A DNA stretch of 28,984 nucleotides from JAJRRH01 sp047638815 (GTDB taxonomy: Bacteria; Bacteroidota; Bacteroidia; Flavobacteriales_D; JABDKJ01): assembly GCA_047638815.1 (NCBI GenBank), contig JBLIMR010000033.1:1-28984 (forward strand), read 5' to 3'. The notes under the pieces are model-generated. The model saw only the letters and a program-made list of their open reading frames with translations, did no database searches and had not been told where the DNA came from. The position numbers were made by a program, and so were the translations under genes. Below are positions 8,851 to 17,870 of the stretch, in pieces. How positions within the stretch are numbered: position 1 is the first letter of the stretch; the number at the start of each line of letters is the position of its first letter.

Positions 8851-9678
8851 TTACAAGGGTGTATAATCGAAAGATCGAACGATAAATTCTTGTGTTTCAC
8901 CACCACTTGGTCCTGGACTGATGTATGTCAATAACCAAAAATTTATTCTTGCATTTGTTGTGCTTCCTGGTGCAGGAATTATAATAGGTTGAGACGACTG
9001 ACCACCCTCAACTTTTACTCTAGCAGGATTGGTCAAATCAAATGACCATTCATTAAATTTATTCGCCTCAATTTGTGCATCTCCAGTGTAGCTTTCCCAA
9101 GTTATAAGGGTATCTGTCCAGTGAAAGAGATGAGTACTAACACCTGCAATTTCGCTTACATTGTCAGGATTATAAACTCTTTCCGCAAAGTAATCACCAC
9201 TAAAAGCAATTGGCTGAACACCATATTGCAAAGTGTTTTCTTTATCTGCCCCCCACTTCGAAAATTCGATATCTACTTCACTATTGGCTTCTTCTAAAAA
9301 AGTATTATTATCCCAGGTAAATAAACCCACGACAACGTTGTCGGGCAATGTTGTAAAATCTCCTTCTACAGTAAATGAATAAGTACCATATCCCATCGTA
9401 TCTTGAGAAATAACTTCACTAGAATACCAACGGTCACCATGCTCCGCTATTTTCATATGCAGATATCCGTTATCATCTACATAAACATCTTCATGGAAAC
9501 CACTAAAAAAATTATTTCCAGGACCAATAGTATTCTCACTAGTTTTCACATCCCAATTAAGGCCAGAAAATTTTACGACATCTCCAAATCTTCCAAAATC
9601 TGGCGGATCAGATTGCTCACAAGCCATTCCTAAAATTACAATTGCCGATAAAATGATGTAATGTAAATTCGATTTCAT
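8851..9678 (-). CDS. GH16-like lipoprotein, putative beta-glucanase
   Basis: The product has 275 residues from the ATG at 9676-9678, which overlaps the TAA of the GH3 gene by one base (TAATG). A longer upstream reading to 9750 exists but lacks a sensible N terminus. The chosen start gives a lipoprotein signal with lipobox LGMAC (Cys20). The sequence has concanavalin-fold features of GH16. The catalytic signature E-V-D-I-E is at 134-138, with no extra residue (beta-bulge) in it. An HLFHWTDTLITW segment (about 183-194) matches the H-x-y-x-x-x-W-T-x-D-x-I-x-W region of GH16. GH16 members cleave beta-1,3 or beta-1,3-1,4 glucans and related polymers. The lipid anchor suggests outer-membrane or periplasmic membrane attachment. 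The N-terminal strand region is less typical, so exact subfamily and substrate are open. Confidence 0.75.
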   Translation of the reverse strand: MKSNLHYIILSAIVILGMACEQSDPPDFGRFGDVVKFSGLNWDVKTSENTIGPGNNFFSGFHEDVYVDDNGYLHMKIAEHGDRWYSSEVISQDTMGYGTYSFTVEGDFTTLPDNVVVGLFTWDNNTFLEEANSEVDIEFSKWGADKENTLQYGVQPIAFSGDYFAERVYNPDNVSEIAGVSTHLFHWTDTLITWESYTGDAQIEANKFNEWSFDLTNPARVKVEGGQSSQPIIIPAPGSTTNARINFWLLTYISPGPSGGETQEFIVRSFDYTPL

Positions 9679-11939
9679 TATTTTTTTAAATAAATGGTTT
9701 TCTTCAAATTTTCTATCTGCACTACAAAAGTGCCTTCCTCCAATATCCACTTGTTCTCTATTCCGACAAATTTCAATTCTTCCATTGGAATGGAGAAGGA
9801 AACAGTTTTAGATTCATTGACTTTTATCCCTTCCTTCTTAAAAGCTCTTAGCCTCTTGACTGAAGGTGTAATGGATGCTATTTCATCTGCTACATAAACT
9901 AATACACTTTCCTTGGCATCATAAGGACCTTCATTTTTCACAGCCACCGAAATCTCAATGTTTTGATCCTCCATCAGTGTATCACTGATAATTTCCATGT
10001 CAGAATAAACAAGGTTAGAGTAACTCAACCCATGCCCAAACTCCCATTGAGGGTTAAAGGCATTCCAACCAAAACCTTGATCTAATCTATCCGTATATTT
10101 ATGATCATAAGGCAAAAGAGAATTAACAAATCTTGGATAGGTTATCGGCAGTCGACCACTAGGATTTATCTTTCCTACCAGGATATCAGCCACTGCCCTT
10201 CCTCCTTCATCACCTGGTAAGTATGCCATTATAACCGCATCACAAAACGATTCAATCCCAGATACAATTCTGGGTCTGTTTTCAACCAATACACAAATAA
10301 TGGGTTTTCCCAATTTCGCAAAGTTTTTCACGTACTCTATCTGCTTTTTATTAATAGTCAGATTATCTATATCTCCTGGCTTTTCCGTACTTGGTAATTC
10401 ACCAAGACATAATATTATCACGTCTGACTGAGAAGCATTCAAAATACTCTCTGCAGGATCCATGGCTTCATCTTCTATTTTGGCGTCATTAAACGTTATT
10501 GATGTAAAGTTCTTTTGCATTCCTTCCAGTATGGTTTGCTTTGAGGCATCGTCCCATTCACTTTCCATTCCTTGCCAAGTTCTTGACCATGCACCATTAA
10601 GCATAGTCATAGAGTTGGTTGCTGGACCGCCAATAAACACTTTCGTACCTGCAGACAAGGGTAAAGTTCCATTCTCATTCTTTAAAAGAGTTATTGACTC
10701 ACAGGCCATCTCATAGCTTTTATCAGAAAATTCTTTTGATCCAACTTTGTCATAAGTATGATTGTCAGGCGTAAATGGATTCTTAAAAAGATCCAAATTC
10801 TTTTTCATTTTCAGGATACGATAAACAGATTCATCCAACCTACTTTCAGGTACTTCACCTTCTATTACCAACTCTATCAGTAAATCGGTGAAGCCATAAT
10901 TGTTTGGTGTCATGCTTAAATCTATGCCAGCCATAACCGCCATTTTAACAGCATCCTTGAGTGTCGCTGCAACTTTATGATTGTCTTGTAGTTTCATGAT
11001 ATCCTCCCAGTCTGTGACTGCCACACCTTCAAATCCAAGTTCAGTTCTTAATAAATCAGTTAAAATGGCTTTATCTGCATGCACCGGAATACCATTCAAC
11101 TCCCCAGAATTAATCATTACACTCAGTGCACCTTCATCAATAGCTGCTTGAAACGTTGGCAAAAAATATTCTCGTAATTGTCTCTCGTGAATAAAAACAG
11201 GTGTTCGATCTTTTCCTGTCCAAGGCATACTGTATCCCAAAAAGTGTTTCATACATGCCGAAACCCTTTCAGGGTCTCCTGCATTATCTCCTTGATAGCC
11301 CTTTACACAGGCAGCTCCCATGATCTTCGCTAAATAAACATCTTCTCCATACGTTTCAAAAACTCTAGACCATAATGGCTGTCTCGCGACATCAAGCACG
11401 GGAGAGAAGTTCCAAGGCACACCAGTTGCTCTTGTTTCATAAGCAGCAATAACAGCACACTCTTCTACGAGTGAAGTATTAAATGTCGCTGCCTGTGCTA
11501 GAGGTTGAGGGAATAAAGTACTGCCCATAAGATAGTTTGCACCATGAATAGCATCTATACCGTATAACACTGGAATTTTTAATCGGCTATCCTCAGTGGC
11601 CATTTCCTGAATCTCACCAACAATTTTTTGCCAATGTTCAAGATCATAAGCATGTCCTCCTACATTCAAAATAGATCCTACATGCTTATCAACGATCGCA
11701 TTCTTCAGCTTTTTTAGATCAAGTTCATGAGGCTCTTTTAAGTTGAAAACCTCTCCCACAGAAACAACATCAATATTAAGCTGGGTCATCTGACCGACCT
11801 TCTCTTCTATCGTCATTTGCTCGATTAATTTGACCAGGTCTGCGTCTCTTTCTAACTTAGCTTTTTTATCCTTAGTATTGTCTGCAGTCCATGATGTTAG
11901 CACCACAAACAACAATATATATGAAATTACTTTCTTCAA
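9678..11939 (-). CDS. Glycoside hydrolase family 3 beta-glucosidase (BglX-like)
   Basis: This is a 753-residue, periplasmic, BglX-type three-domain enzyme. The start is TTG (11937-11939), which overlaps the TGA of the upstream gene by two bases within TTGA. It is preferred because it supplies the signal peptide (about 1-19) and the next ATG, at codon 42, would remove it. The TIM-barrel domain spans about 35-370, with YGIDAIHGAN (126-135), NFSPVLDVARQPLW (177-190), KHFLGYS (231-237) and the nucleophile aspartate D310 in VTDW. The alpha/beta sandwich domain spans about 410-625, with the ITLLKNENGTLPL start and the LPGDEGGRAVADIL, NPSGRLPITYPR stretches. A fibronectin-III-like domain follows (about 660-745). 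It is expected to release glucose from the non-reducing ends of oligosaccharides made by the GH16 enzymes. Confidence 0.92.
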   Translation of the reverse strand: MKKVISYILLFVVLTSWTADNTKDKKAKLERDADLVKLIEQMTIEEKVGQMTQLNIDVVSVGEVFNLKEPHELDLKKLKNAIVDKHVGSILNVGGHAYDLEHWQKIVGEIQEMATEDSRLKIPVLYGIDAIHGANYLMGSTLFPQPLAQAATFNTSLVEECAVIAAYETRATGVPWNFSPVLDVARQPLWSRVFETYGEDVYLAKIMGAACVKGYQGDNAGDPERVSACMKHFLGYSMPWTGKDRTPVFIHERQLREYFLPTFQAAIDEGALSVMINSGELNGIPVHADKAILTDLLRTELGFEGVAVTDWEDIMKLQDNHKVAATLKDAVKMAVMAGIDLSMTPNNYGFTDLLIELVIEGEVPESRLDESVYRILKMKKNLDLFKNPFTPDNHTYDKVGSKEFSDKSYEMACESITLLKNENGTLPLSAGTKVFIGGPATNSMTMLNGAWSRTWQGMESEWDDASKQTILEGMQKNFTSITFNDAKIEDEAMDPAESILNASQSDVIILCLGELPSTEKPGDIDNLTINKKQIEYVKNFAKLGKPIICVLVENRPRIVSGIESFCDAVIMAYLPGDEGGRAVADILVGKINPSGRLPITYPRFVNSLLPYDHKYTDRLDQGFGWNAFNPQWEFGHGLSYSNLVYSDMEIISDTLMEDQNIEISVAVKNEGPYDAKESVLVYVADEIASITPSVKRLRAFKKEGIKVNESKTVSFSIPMEELKFVGIENKWILEEGTFVVQIENLKKTIYLKK

Positions 11940-13168
11940 TTTTGTATAATTTTTTGAATTAACATTTCACCCCACAGGGATGGGTCTTTATAGAAACCAT
12001 CTTGATCAGGGCTATTCCACCTGAGCTGCATTTGTCTTCCGCTAGAAGTTCCTGAATCAATAGCAACCTCTAATCCATAAGTACTTCCTTCTTGAAACCC
12101 TTTGATCCCAAAATGAGACAATGGAATGACCGCATCAATTACATAACCTGTTTCAGTCCTTTTTGTATTTACAACAGCATCCTTTATTTGCACGTGTTTT
12201 TTCCAATCCCAGACCATTGGATTTTCTGATGCTTTGATTCCTATTTGTTGATCTGAAACTAAAAACGCCCTTCTTCTATTGCCCGCCTCCGCATTCGTTG
12301 AAAATGCAACTTCTAATCCATCGCCATCCCAAATTTTATCGCCTTCACCAGTATTCTCTAAAGGCGTTTCATCTATTACAAAAGCGTTGATATACATGAA
12401 GTTTTCATCCACTTCAACAAATACTTTACTCTTCTCGATGAGTATTACTGTTTCATCTGAATTATCCACTGTGAAATTTGTTCTACCGAGTTCGCGATTC
12501 TCACTGATATTAACTACCGCTTGCTTTTTCAAACTGCCTTTATGTTCCACAATCTTCACATCATCAATATAAACATCTCCTGCTGCTTCAAACTGAATCA
12601 TCAATTGTTTCACATTAGTAATGTCCGCTTCAAACTCTTCCCAGTTGAAAGACAAAATAGGAATTGTCATAGTACTCCATTCGTCTGAGATGGTTTCTGT
12701 ATCCAACATCTTTCTGCTAAAGCCTGTCCAAGCTTGAAGGTTACTATAATCTTCCATACAAAAAGCAACCGGTAAAGATTTCATCGGTTCCCCACCAGAT
12801 CTGATTTTAAATTGAATGGCAGAAGTCTCGTATATTTTTGATAAATTCTTTCCAGACCATCCGTCCCATCCAAATCCCATACCAAGCCATGGACAATCTC
12901 CACTGATCTTATCCCATTTTAAGTGCACAGAACCTGAGCCAGAATATGTGATCGAATCTTCTTGAGTAACGACCAAGCAATCACCTTCTTTCGAAGACCA
13001 AATTTCATCGCTCATTCTGTCTGAAAAAATGTCGGTGCTGTGAAAATTCCCTATGCTGTTTTTGCTATCGACAAAACTCTCTTGGTCAAATACGTCCATA
13101 TGAACGGTACAACCCGCGAAGACCAATAGCCCAAGAAAGCTAAGTCCATATTTTATATTTACGATCAT
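11936..13168 (-). CDS. CBM9-like carbohydrate-binding lipoprotein
   Basis: This is a 410-residue lipoprotein with lipobox FAGC (Cys20). Residues about 35-212 form a jelly-roll-like domain (IQFKIRSGG, QLMIQFEAAGDVYIDDVKIVEH) similar to CBM11/CBM4-type sugar-binding domains. Residues about 225-405 resemble the CBM9/DOMON fold, with KIWDGDGLEVAFS, an IDAVIPLSHFGI strand and LRWNSPDQDGFYKDPSLWGEM at the end. No catalytic residues are recognised. The ATG overlaps the stop of the preceding gene by four bases (ATGA), and its own TGA overlaps the GH3 start, so it is translationally coupled on both sides. A role as a surface or periplasmic glucan-oligosaccharide binder is inferred. In other Bacteroidota proteins a CBM9-like domain is fused to an outer-membrane barrel; here the barrels are separate genes. 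Confidence 0.7.
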   Translation of the reverse strand: MIVNIKYGLSFLGLLVFAGCTVHMDVFDQESFVDSKNSIGNFHSTDIFSDRMSDEIWSSKEGDCLVVTQEDSITYSGSGSVHLKWDKISGDCPWLGMGFGWDGWSGKNLSKIYETSAIQFKIRSGGEPMKSLPVAFCMEDYSNLQAWTGFSRKMLDTETISDEWSTMTIPILSFNWEEFEADITNVKQLMIQFEAAGDVYIDDVKIVEHKGSLKKQAVVNISENRELGRTNFTVDNSDETVILIEKSKVFVEVDENFMYINAFVIDETPLENTGEGDKIWDGDGLEVAFSTNAEAGNRRRAFLVSDQQIGIKASENPMVWDWKKHVQIKDAVVNTKRTETGYVIDAVIPLSHFGIKGFQEGSTYGLEVAIDSGTSSGRQMQLRWNSPDQDGFYKDPSLWGEMLIQKIIQN

Positions 13169-14172
13169 GGGTTCAATGGTCCGTTTTCAGTAAAAATTAG
13201 GTAGTCCATCAAAGTTTGAGAATAACCTGATGATGGATTAGCAAGGAATAGCACCGAAATCTTAGATAATTTGTTTGGCTCATAGAGACCATTTCCTAAA
13301 GGTGCAGCTGGTGCTCCATTAACCAACGTTTGCAGGTCTGCATAACGCACACTTATCAATTGCCATCCAGGCTCTAAGTCATTGTTCAATTCAATAGAAA
13401 ACATATCCTCCACATTCTCCGTGTAAAACCCATCACCGTTATCGTCTTCTCTAAACTGAAATAAAACAAGTTCGTTATTGATGTTTGGCGGAAGATATAA
13501 CATAACATTAAAGTATACTGCACCAGGATTTGGGTTTAAATCAAAAGCATCAGCTCCATAGGCAGTTGCTGGAAAATCGATAAGTCCAATCAACCAATCC
13601 CAATCGACTTCACCTCCCATATCATAGTATTTGTTTCCTTGACCCGGAACCACATCATCGGTGATATTAAAACTCATGTCTGCACCAGATTGAACGAATC
13701 CAGTCCATCCTGCGTTAATCATTCCATCTTCAAAGTCAGCGATGATAAAACCATCCGCAACCCTATTGCTTATTACTTCAAGGGTATCTAATATTAGAAT
13801 CGTATCACTCGGTATTCTAAGTTCCACCGCACAAGTTTCAATGTTAAACAATGGCAAACTGGTAGTCGTTCCATTCCAAAGAGCATTACTCGCATCAAGT
13901 ACAGAACCAAATCCAGCAATAGATTTAACTCCTCCGGTTTCCAAACCAGTAATATGCACCTCCCAATCAACTTCTTTGGAAAAAATGGCGGTAAAAGTTG
14001 TTGACTCACCACCTAAGAAATCAACTTGCCTATCCGTAATGTCGAAATCCTCTAGAACATCAAATGGCCCGAAAACATTGGCCAAAGATGGACCGATAAA
14101 TTCCGGATCATCCCTTTTACAAGAAATTAAAACCAATAGACCTAATAAACTTAAAAGTGATAGTTTTCTCAT
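13165..14172 (-). CDS. Surface glycan-binding-like lipoprotein
   Basis: This is a 335-residue lipoprotein with lipobox LISC (Cys18) followed by KRDDPEF, a charged spacer typical of exported Bacteroidota lipoproteins. After an Ig-like N-terminal region (about 30-130), residues about 140-330 form a jelly-roll-like domain (IIADFEDGMINAGWTG, YYDMGGEVDWDWLIGL, VYFNVMLYLP, LISVRYADLQTLV). This is like the SGBP-B/SusE-F-positioned proteins of glycan loci. No enzyme motif is seen. The gene starts three bases after the preceding outer-membrane barrel gene and overlaps the next gene by four bases. A beta-glucan capture role is inferred from operon position only; I cannot assign a named family. Confidence 0.6.
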   Translation of the reverse strand: MRKLSLLSLLGLLVLISCKRDDPEFIGPSLANVFGPFDVLEDFDITDRQVDFLGGESTTFTAIFSKEVDWEVHITGLETGGVKSIAGFGSVLDASNALWNGTTTSLPLFNIETCAVELRIPSDTILILDTLEVISNRVADGFIIADFEDGMINAGWTGFVQSGADMSFNITDDVVPGQGNKYYDMGGEVDWDWLIGLIDFPATAYGADAFDLNPNPGAVYFNVMLYLPPNINNELVLFQFREDDNGDGFYTENVEDMFSIELNNDLEPGWQLISVRYADLQTLVNGAPAAPLGNGLYEPNKLSKISVLFLANPSSGYSQTLMDYLIFTENGPLNP

Positions 14173-14175
14173 AAT

Positions 14176-15900
14176 TTAAAATTTTATTTGATAAATAACA
14201 GACCAATTTGATAATGTGTAATCCTCCGACACTTCCAACTTATCATCCGCATCATAACTCATCCATTGCAGATTAAGCATTGATTTATCCGAAAAGTTAT
14301 ATCGTAAACCAGTTGAAATAACTTGCTCTGAAAAATCAAGTTCATAAGGAGTAAAGGTGATTAACTCACCCACCAAAGTTTTTCTTTGAGAATACTCATT
14401 TCCCACTGAATTCAAAGATCTAAACCCAAAAAGCAATTCAAATTCATTCCATAATCCAATGTTGACACCAACACTTAACATGTCATTCGCTAAATTTACA
14501 TTTTCAAACTCACTTTCTCCCGATCGCTCAGTACTTTCTCCCCAATATTCCACTTGAAGATCAATGTCTTTTTTGATATTATCAAATAACTCATCAACAT
14601 GGAATTCTACTTTGGCATTGATAGTATTAAAGTCTCGTAGCTCAGTGGTTCCTTCTCCCACTACTTCCGTACCCATAATAAGTTTTGCTTTCAAACCAAT
14701 AAATTCATTTTCATCAGACCATCCAGCATCAACAGCCATACTTCTTCTATTGGGTGTTGCTTTACCATATGGTTGGAAATTACCGTAGGCGGGGTTATAT
14801 GCCATTAGTGTTGTACTCAACCGCGAATTGTATAATGACGCATCTCTCAACATATCCAAGAATCCGATGGTCCTAACATTTTGCTCGTTTCCATATCTTG
14901 AATATGCTCTGGGACTGGCTCCAAAATTAATTCTTTTTGTCTGTGCTCCAATACTTCTAAATCCAGAACCTACATCTTGAAATGAAATATTCACATCCAA
15001 TCTATTTTCCTTGTTGTTAACGTTTAAGGAAACATCAGAAAAGTGATCCTCTAAAATCAATTCATCATCTGAAAGAACATTTTCCCATTTCGATTGACCA
15101 AATTCTGATCTTACAGATGCTTTCCAATTTTCGAAATCTTGGTGTAATCCAACTCCTCCCGACAGAACGTTATTACCAAAACTATCTTCGGTAGTACCGG
15201 TACCTTCGATTTCAAAAGTCTCTACATAAGTCAACTGTGCATCAATATGTTTACTTTGTTTTAAATTTATTGAAGCTCCAGCAAAAAGTCTTTCGGGTGA
15301 CCCTCCTCCTTCTGTAGCCAACAATCTTGTGGTAAACATATTAAAGTCCATTGTCTTGATATACTTTTTGAATGTCAAACCAAATTCACCAGTGGCTCCT
15401 TGTTGCCTCCAAGTATTATCTTTTGTATAAAATAGATCATGCCTGTTCATCTCTCGTTGGATTCCAAATATTTTTGGCTCAGAAGAACTAAACTCCTCAT
15501 CAGCGTTAAAAAAAGTATAAGGTGTTAATTTGTAATTGACATCTCCAATTTGATATCTAAAAGCATTGGAAACAACACCTCTTAAATACAAGTTTCTAAG
15601 ATCAAAGGAAACTCCAGATCCCCAGAATCCACCATGATCATTTCTAACTCGAATTTCTCCATGTATAAAAACATCCTTGTTTGTCTTCATGTTTAATCCC
15701 AAATCCAAAAGTGTGTGACCACTATATATCTTTTTAGCGCTTATCGTATCTGCCTCGGATTGATTTTCATAATCATCATTGAGCAAAATACTTCGAGCAT
15801 AACCAGATACCCAGGTTTTTTTATCCGTCAACTCTTGGGCGACCAATGCACCATGAAATAGAAAAACGATTATTGAACTATATATTATCTTTTTTACCAT
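14176..15900 (-). CDS. Outer-membrane beta-barrel protein, porin-like (no plug)
   Basis: This is a 574-residue protein with a signal peptide (about 1-21, ending LVAQ). Almost all of the rest is alternating beta-strand sequence with aromatic girdles (for example VSGYARSILL, LYLRGVVSNAFRYQIGDVNYKL, FGLTFKKYIKTMDFNMF). It ends in WSVIYQIKF, a C-terminal phenylalanine strand typical of Omp85-inserted barrels. No CarboxypepD_reg, TonB box or plug domain is present, so it is not a SusC-type receptor. The ATG overlaps the stop of the other barrel gene by one base (TAATG), so the two are coupled. It is the best candidate, with its neighbour, for the outer-membrane passage of oligosaccharides in this locus. 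I do not recognise a specific named family. Confidence 0.7.
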   Translation of the reverse strand: MVKKIIYSSIIVFLFHGALVAQELTDKKTWVSGYARSILLNDDYENQSEADTISAKKIYSGHTLLDLGLNMKTNKDVFIHGEIRVRNDHGGFWGSGVSFDLRNLYLRGVVSNAFRYQIGDVNYKLTPYTFFNADEEFSSSEPKIFGIQREMNRHDLFYTKDNTWRQQGATGEFGLTFKKYIKTMDFNMFTTRLLATEGGGSPERLFAGASINLKQSKHIDAQLTYVETFEIEGTGTTEDSFGNNVLSGGVGLHQDFENWKASVRSEFGQSKWENVLSDDELILEDHFSDVSLNVNNKENRLDVNISFQDVGSGFRSIGAQTKRINFGASPRAYSRYGNEQNVRTIGFLDMLRDASLYNSRLSTTLMAYNPAYGNFQPYGKATPNRRSMAVDAGWSDENEFIGLKAKLIMGTEVVGEGTTELRDFNTINAKVEFHVDELFDNIKKDIDLQVEYWGESTERSGESEFENVNLANDMLSVGVNIGLWNEFELLFGFRSLNSVGNEYSQRKTLVGELITFTPYELDFSEQVISTGLRYNFSDKSMLNLQWMSYDADDKLEVSEDYTLSNWSVIYQIKF

Positions 15901-17870
15901 TAGAAAAATACTTTTATTTCAGCCAAAGACTCAGAGCCCTTAAACTGATCTAACTTAAAACTAAAATCTTGAAATGCGAATACTCTGTGTCTAAAAATGA
16001 AAACCGAATTTTTACCTAGGGACAATTCGAAGCCACTGCCTAGACCAACTCCTTCTTGATTACGTGGTCTGCCCGAACCTGCTACTAAATCATTGTCAGT
16101 ATCCGTATTATAATTCCCTAGGACTCTTTCATATCCAAAATAATTGGAGAACATGAATTTTGAGTTCAATCGATAGTAAATCTCAAACTCAGATGAATAC
16201 TGACGCAAATAAGCATCCTCATTTGTAACTAGAATCGGTGAAAATTTTGGTTGCACAGAATAGTATCTTCCCAAAAACATCATGTAAATGTCTTTATTGA
16301 ACAATTTCGATTTGTATTTAGCTTGAATTTCCGCACTAGAAAAATGATTCCTACTAATAAGAGTGCTACCGTTATCATCGCTCAAGTTAACTGTTTCATA
16401 TGCATCTCTGTACACCACAGAATATCTATTATATGGACCAACATTAGGAGTGAAATTCCAACGCCAAAACCGCGATCTAGTCAGTCGGTTCACAGTATGA
16501 CTGAATGTAATCGAGTTAGACAAAGCTTTTATTTCCGAAGAAAATCCCAAACCTCCAGCCAATTTTAACTTACCAAGGGTTTTTTCCGCATTGAGATTAA
16601 GACCCGTTCGATTATTGGTCATCAATCCAATTGGCACTACACTACTAGCAAATGGTGTCAATACTTGAGTAGCGCCTGTCTCCGAAACGCTAGCCTGAGA
16701 GTTATTTGCTTCATCTACCGAAGTATTCCAAAAAATGGCATTGTTATTCACAACTTCAGGAGCTATTCGATAGACCTGAAATTCGATTGGAATACCTGTT
16801 AATTTTTTAGGAGTTGTCAATTTTATGTTCAAAGCTTCTCCCCATCCACCTCCGTAACTTGGGCTATAGTAACGTCCACCTCCAACTTCAAAATGCACTT
16901 TGTAATCTCCTATTTTTTGTCTCGCTTCAAAGGTGTGAACATTAAATCCAACTGATGCCGTATTGAGACTATCCGTATAGGTTCTGCTATTAAAAGTATT
17001 GTAACTAACGAAACCCGTTGTATTCTCCTTTTTAATTCTCCCTCCTATGGATATATTTGGATTATCTACAATACCACCATTCAATTCTGTCTTACCATAT
17101 AGCAGTGAGAAAGAAAAATCTTCGGGCAGTGCCATTCCTTCAATGATCAAACCATGAAAGGCCCGATTTCCCCATCGTAAATCTTGTTGAGTTTCTCCTT
17201 CGTTATAGAATTTGGCATATCGATCACCCACTGATTTCTCGACAGGATCCCATGGATTTCTTTCAAATAAAGTAAATCTATTGTACCCTCTAAATGAAGC
17301 AAATGTCAAATCACTGAGATAATACCAATGGGTACCTCCCATCGATGCTTTAAACGATCCTAGTTTACTCTGATAAGTACCGTATAAATTAATCCCAAGA
17401 TTAAGACCAAAGTTAGTTCCCAACCTAGTCCCTGATCTTGGATCGTAAATTGGAGGTCTCAATGAATCGACAACTTGAGTTCCATAAGTTTCATCCAATT
17501 GACCATTGAGAAACTGGAACATAAAAAAGTCCATACCAAACGATGTTTTAGCGTTTGGTCTCCCTGAAACATTCATCCATAAATTGGGTAATTGAGTATC
17601 ATCACCAATAAACAAAGTTCTATCTCGAGTGTAAAAGTCTCCCTCAGGCACAAGAAGATAAGGTGCCTTCATGTCCGTATAGGTGCTAAAGAATCTATAG
17701 AATCCATTAATCGAAATTTGCCGCAACGGTGCTGGTTCCTTTTTCGGGAACATTCCCAAGATATACTCCTCTCCAGGAACAACTACTTCAGTGGTATCCG
17801 TGTTTTCTTGTGAGAAAAATGTCCCGGATAACAGGAGCAGAAAAACGATATTTATTAATATTTTTTTCAT
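15900..17870 (-). CDS. Outer-membrane beta-barrel protein paired with the next gene
   Basis: This is a 656-residue protein with a signal peptide (about 1-20, ending FFSQ). A short acidic segment follows, then a long barrel-like region starting ISINGFYRFFSTYTD. It is rich in Tyr, Phe, Trp and Gly strands (HWYYLSDLTFASFRGYNRFTLF, VHFEVGGGRYYSPSYGGGWGEAL) and ends in LAEIKVFF with a terminal phenylalanine. There is no TonB plug. The gene starts directly after the symporter stop (TAG then ATG with no spacer) and overlaps the next barrel gene by one base. The two barrels are not close copies of each other. Substrate passage or anchoring of surface proteins is inferred from context. Confidence 0.7.
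   Translation of the reverse strand: MKKILINIVFLLLLSGTFFSQENTDTTEVVVPGEEYILGMFPKKEPAPLRQISINGFYRFFSTYTDMKAPYLLVPEGDFYTRDRTLFIGDDTQLPNLWMNVSGRPNAKTSFGMDFFMFQFLNGQLDETYGTQVVDSLRPPIYDPRSGTRLGTNFGLNLGINLYGTYQSKLGSFKASMGGTHWYYLSDLTFASFRGYNRFTLFERNPWDPVEKSVGDRYAKFYNEGETQQDLRWGNRAFHGLIIEGMALPEDFSFSLLYGKTELNGGIVDNPNISIGGRIKKENTTGFVSYNTFNSRTYTDSLNTASVGFNVHTFEARQKIGDYKVHFEVGGGRYYSPSYGGGWGEALNIKLTTPKKLTGIPIEFQVYRIAPEVVNNNAIFWNTSVDEANNSQASVSETGATQVLTPFASSVVPIGLMTNNRTGLNLNAEKTLGKLKLAGGLGFSSEIKALSNSITFSHTVNRLTRSRFWRWNFTPNVGPYNRYSVVYRDAYETVNLSDDNGSTLISRNHFSSAEIQAKYKSKLFNKDIYMMFLGRYYSVQPKFSPILVTNEDAYLRQYSSEFEIYYRLNSKFMFSNYFGYERVLGNYNTDTDNDLVAGSGRPRNQEGVGLGSGFELSLGKNSVFIFRHRVFAFQDFSFKLDQFKGSESLAEIKVFF

Noticed and set aside
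9679..9750. N-terminal extension of the GH16-like lipoprotein
   Set aside because: It would overlap the GH3 coding end and hide the lipoprotein signal that begins at 9678.
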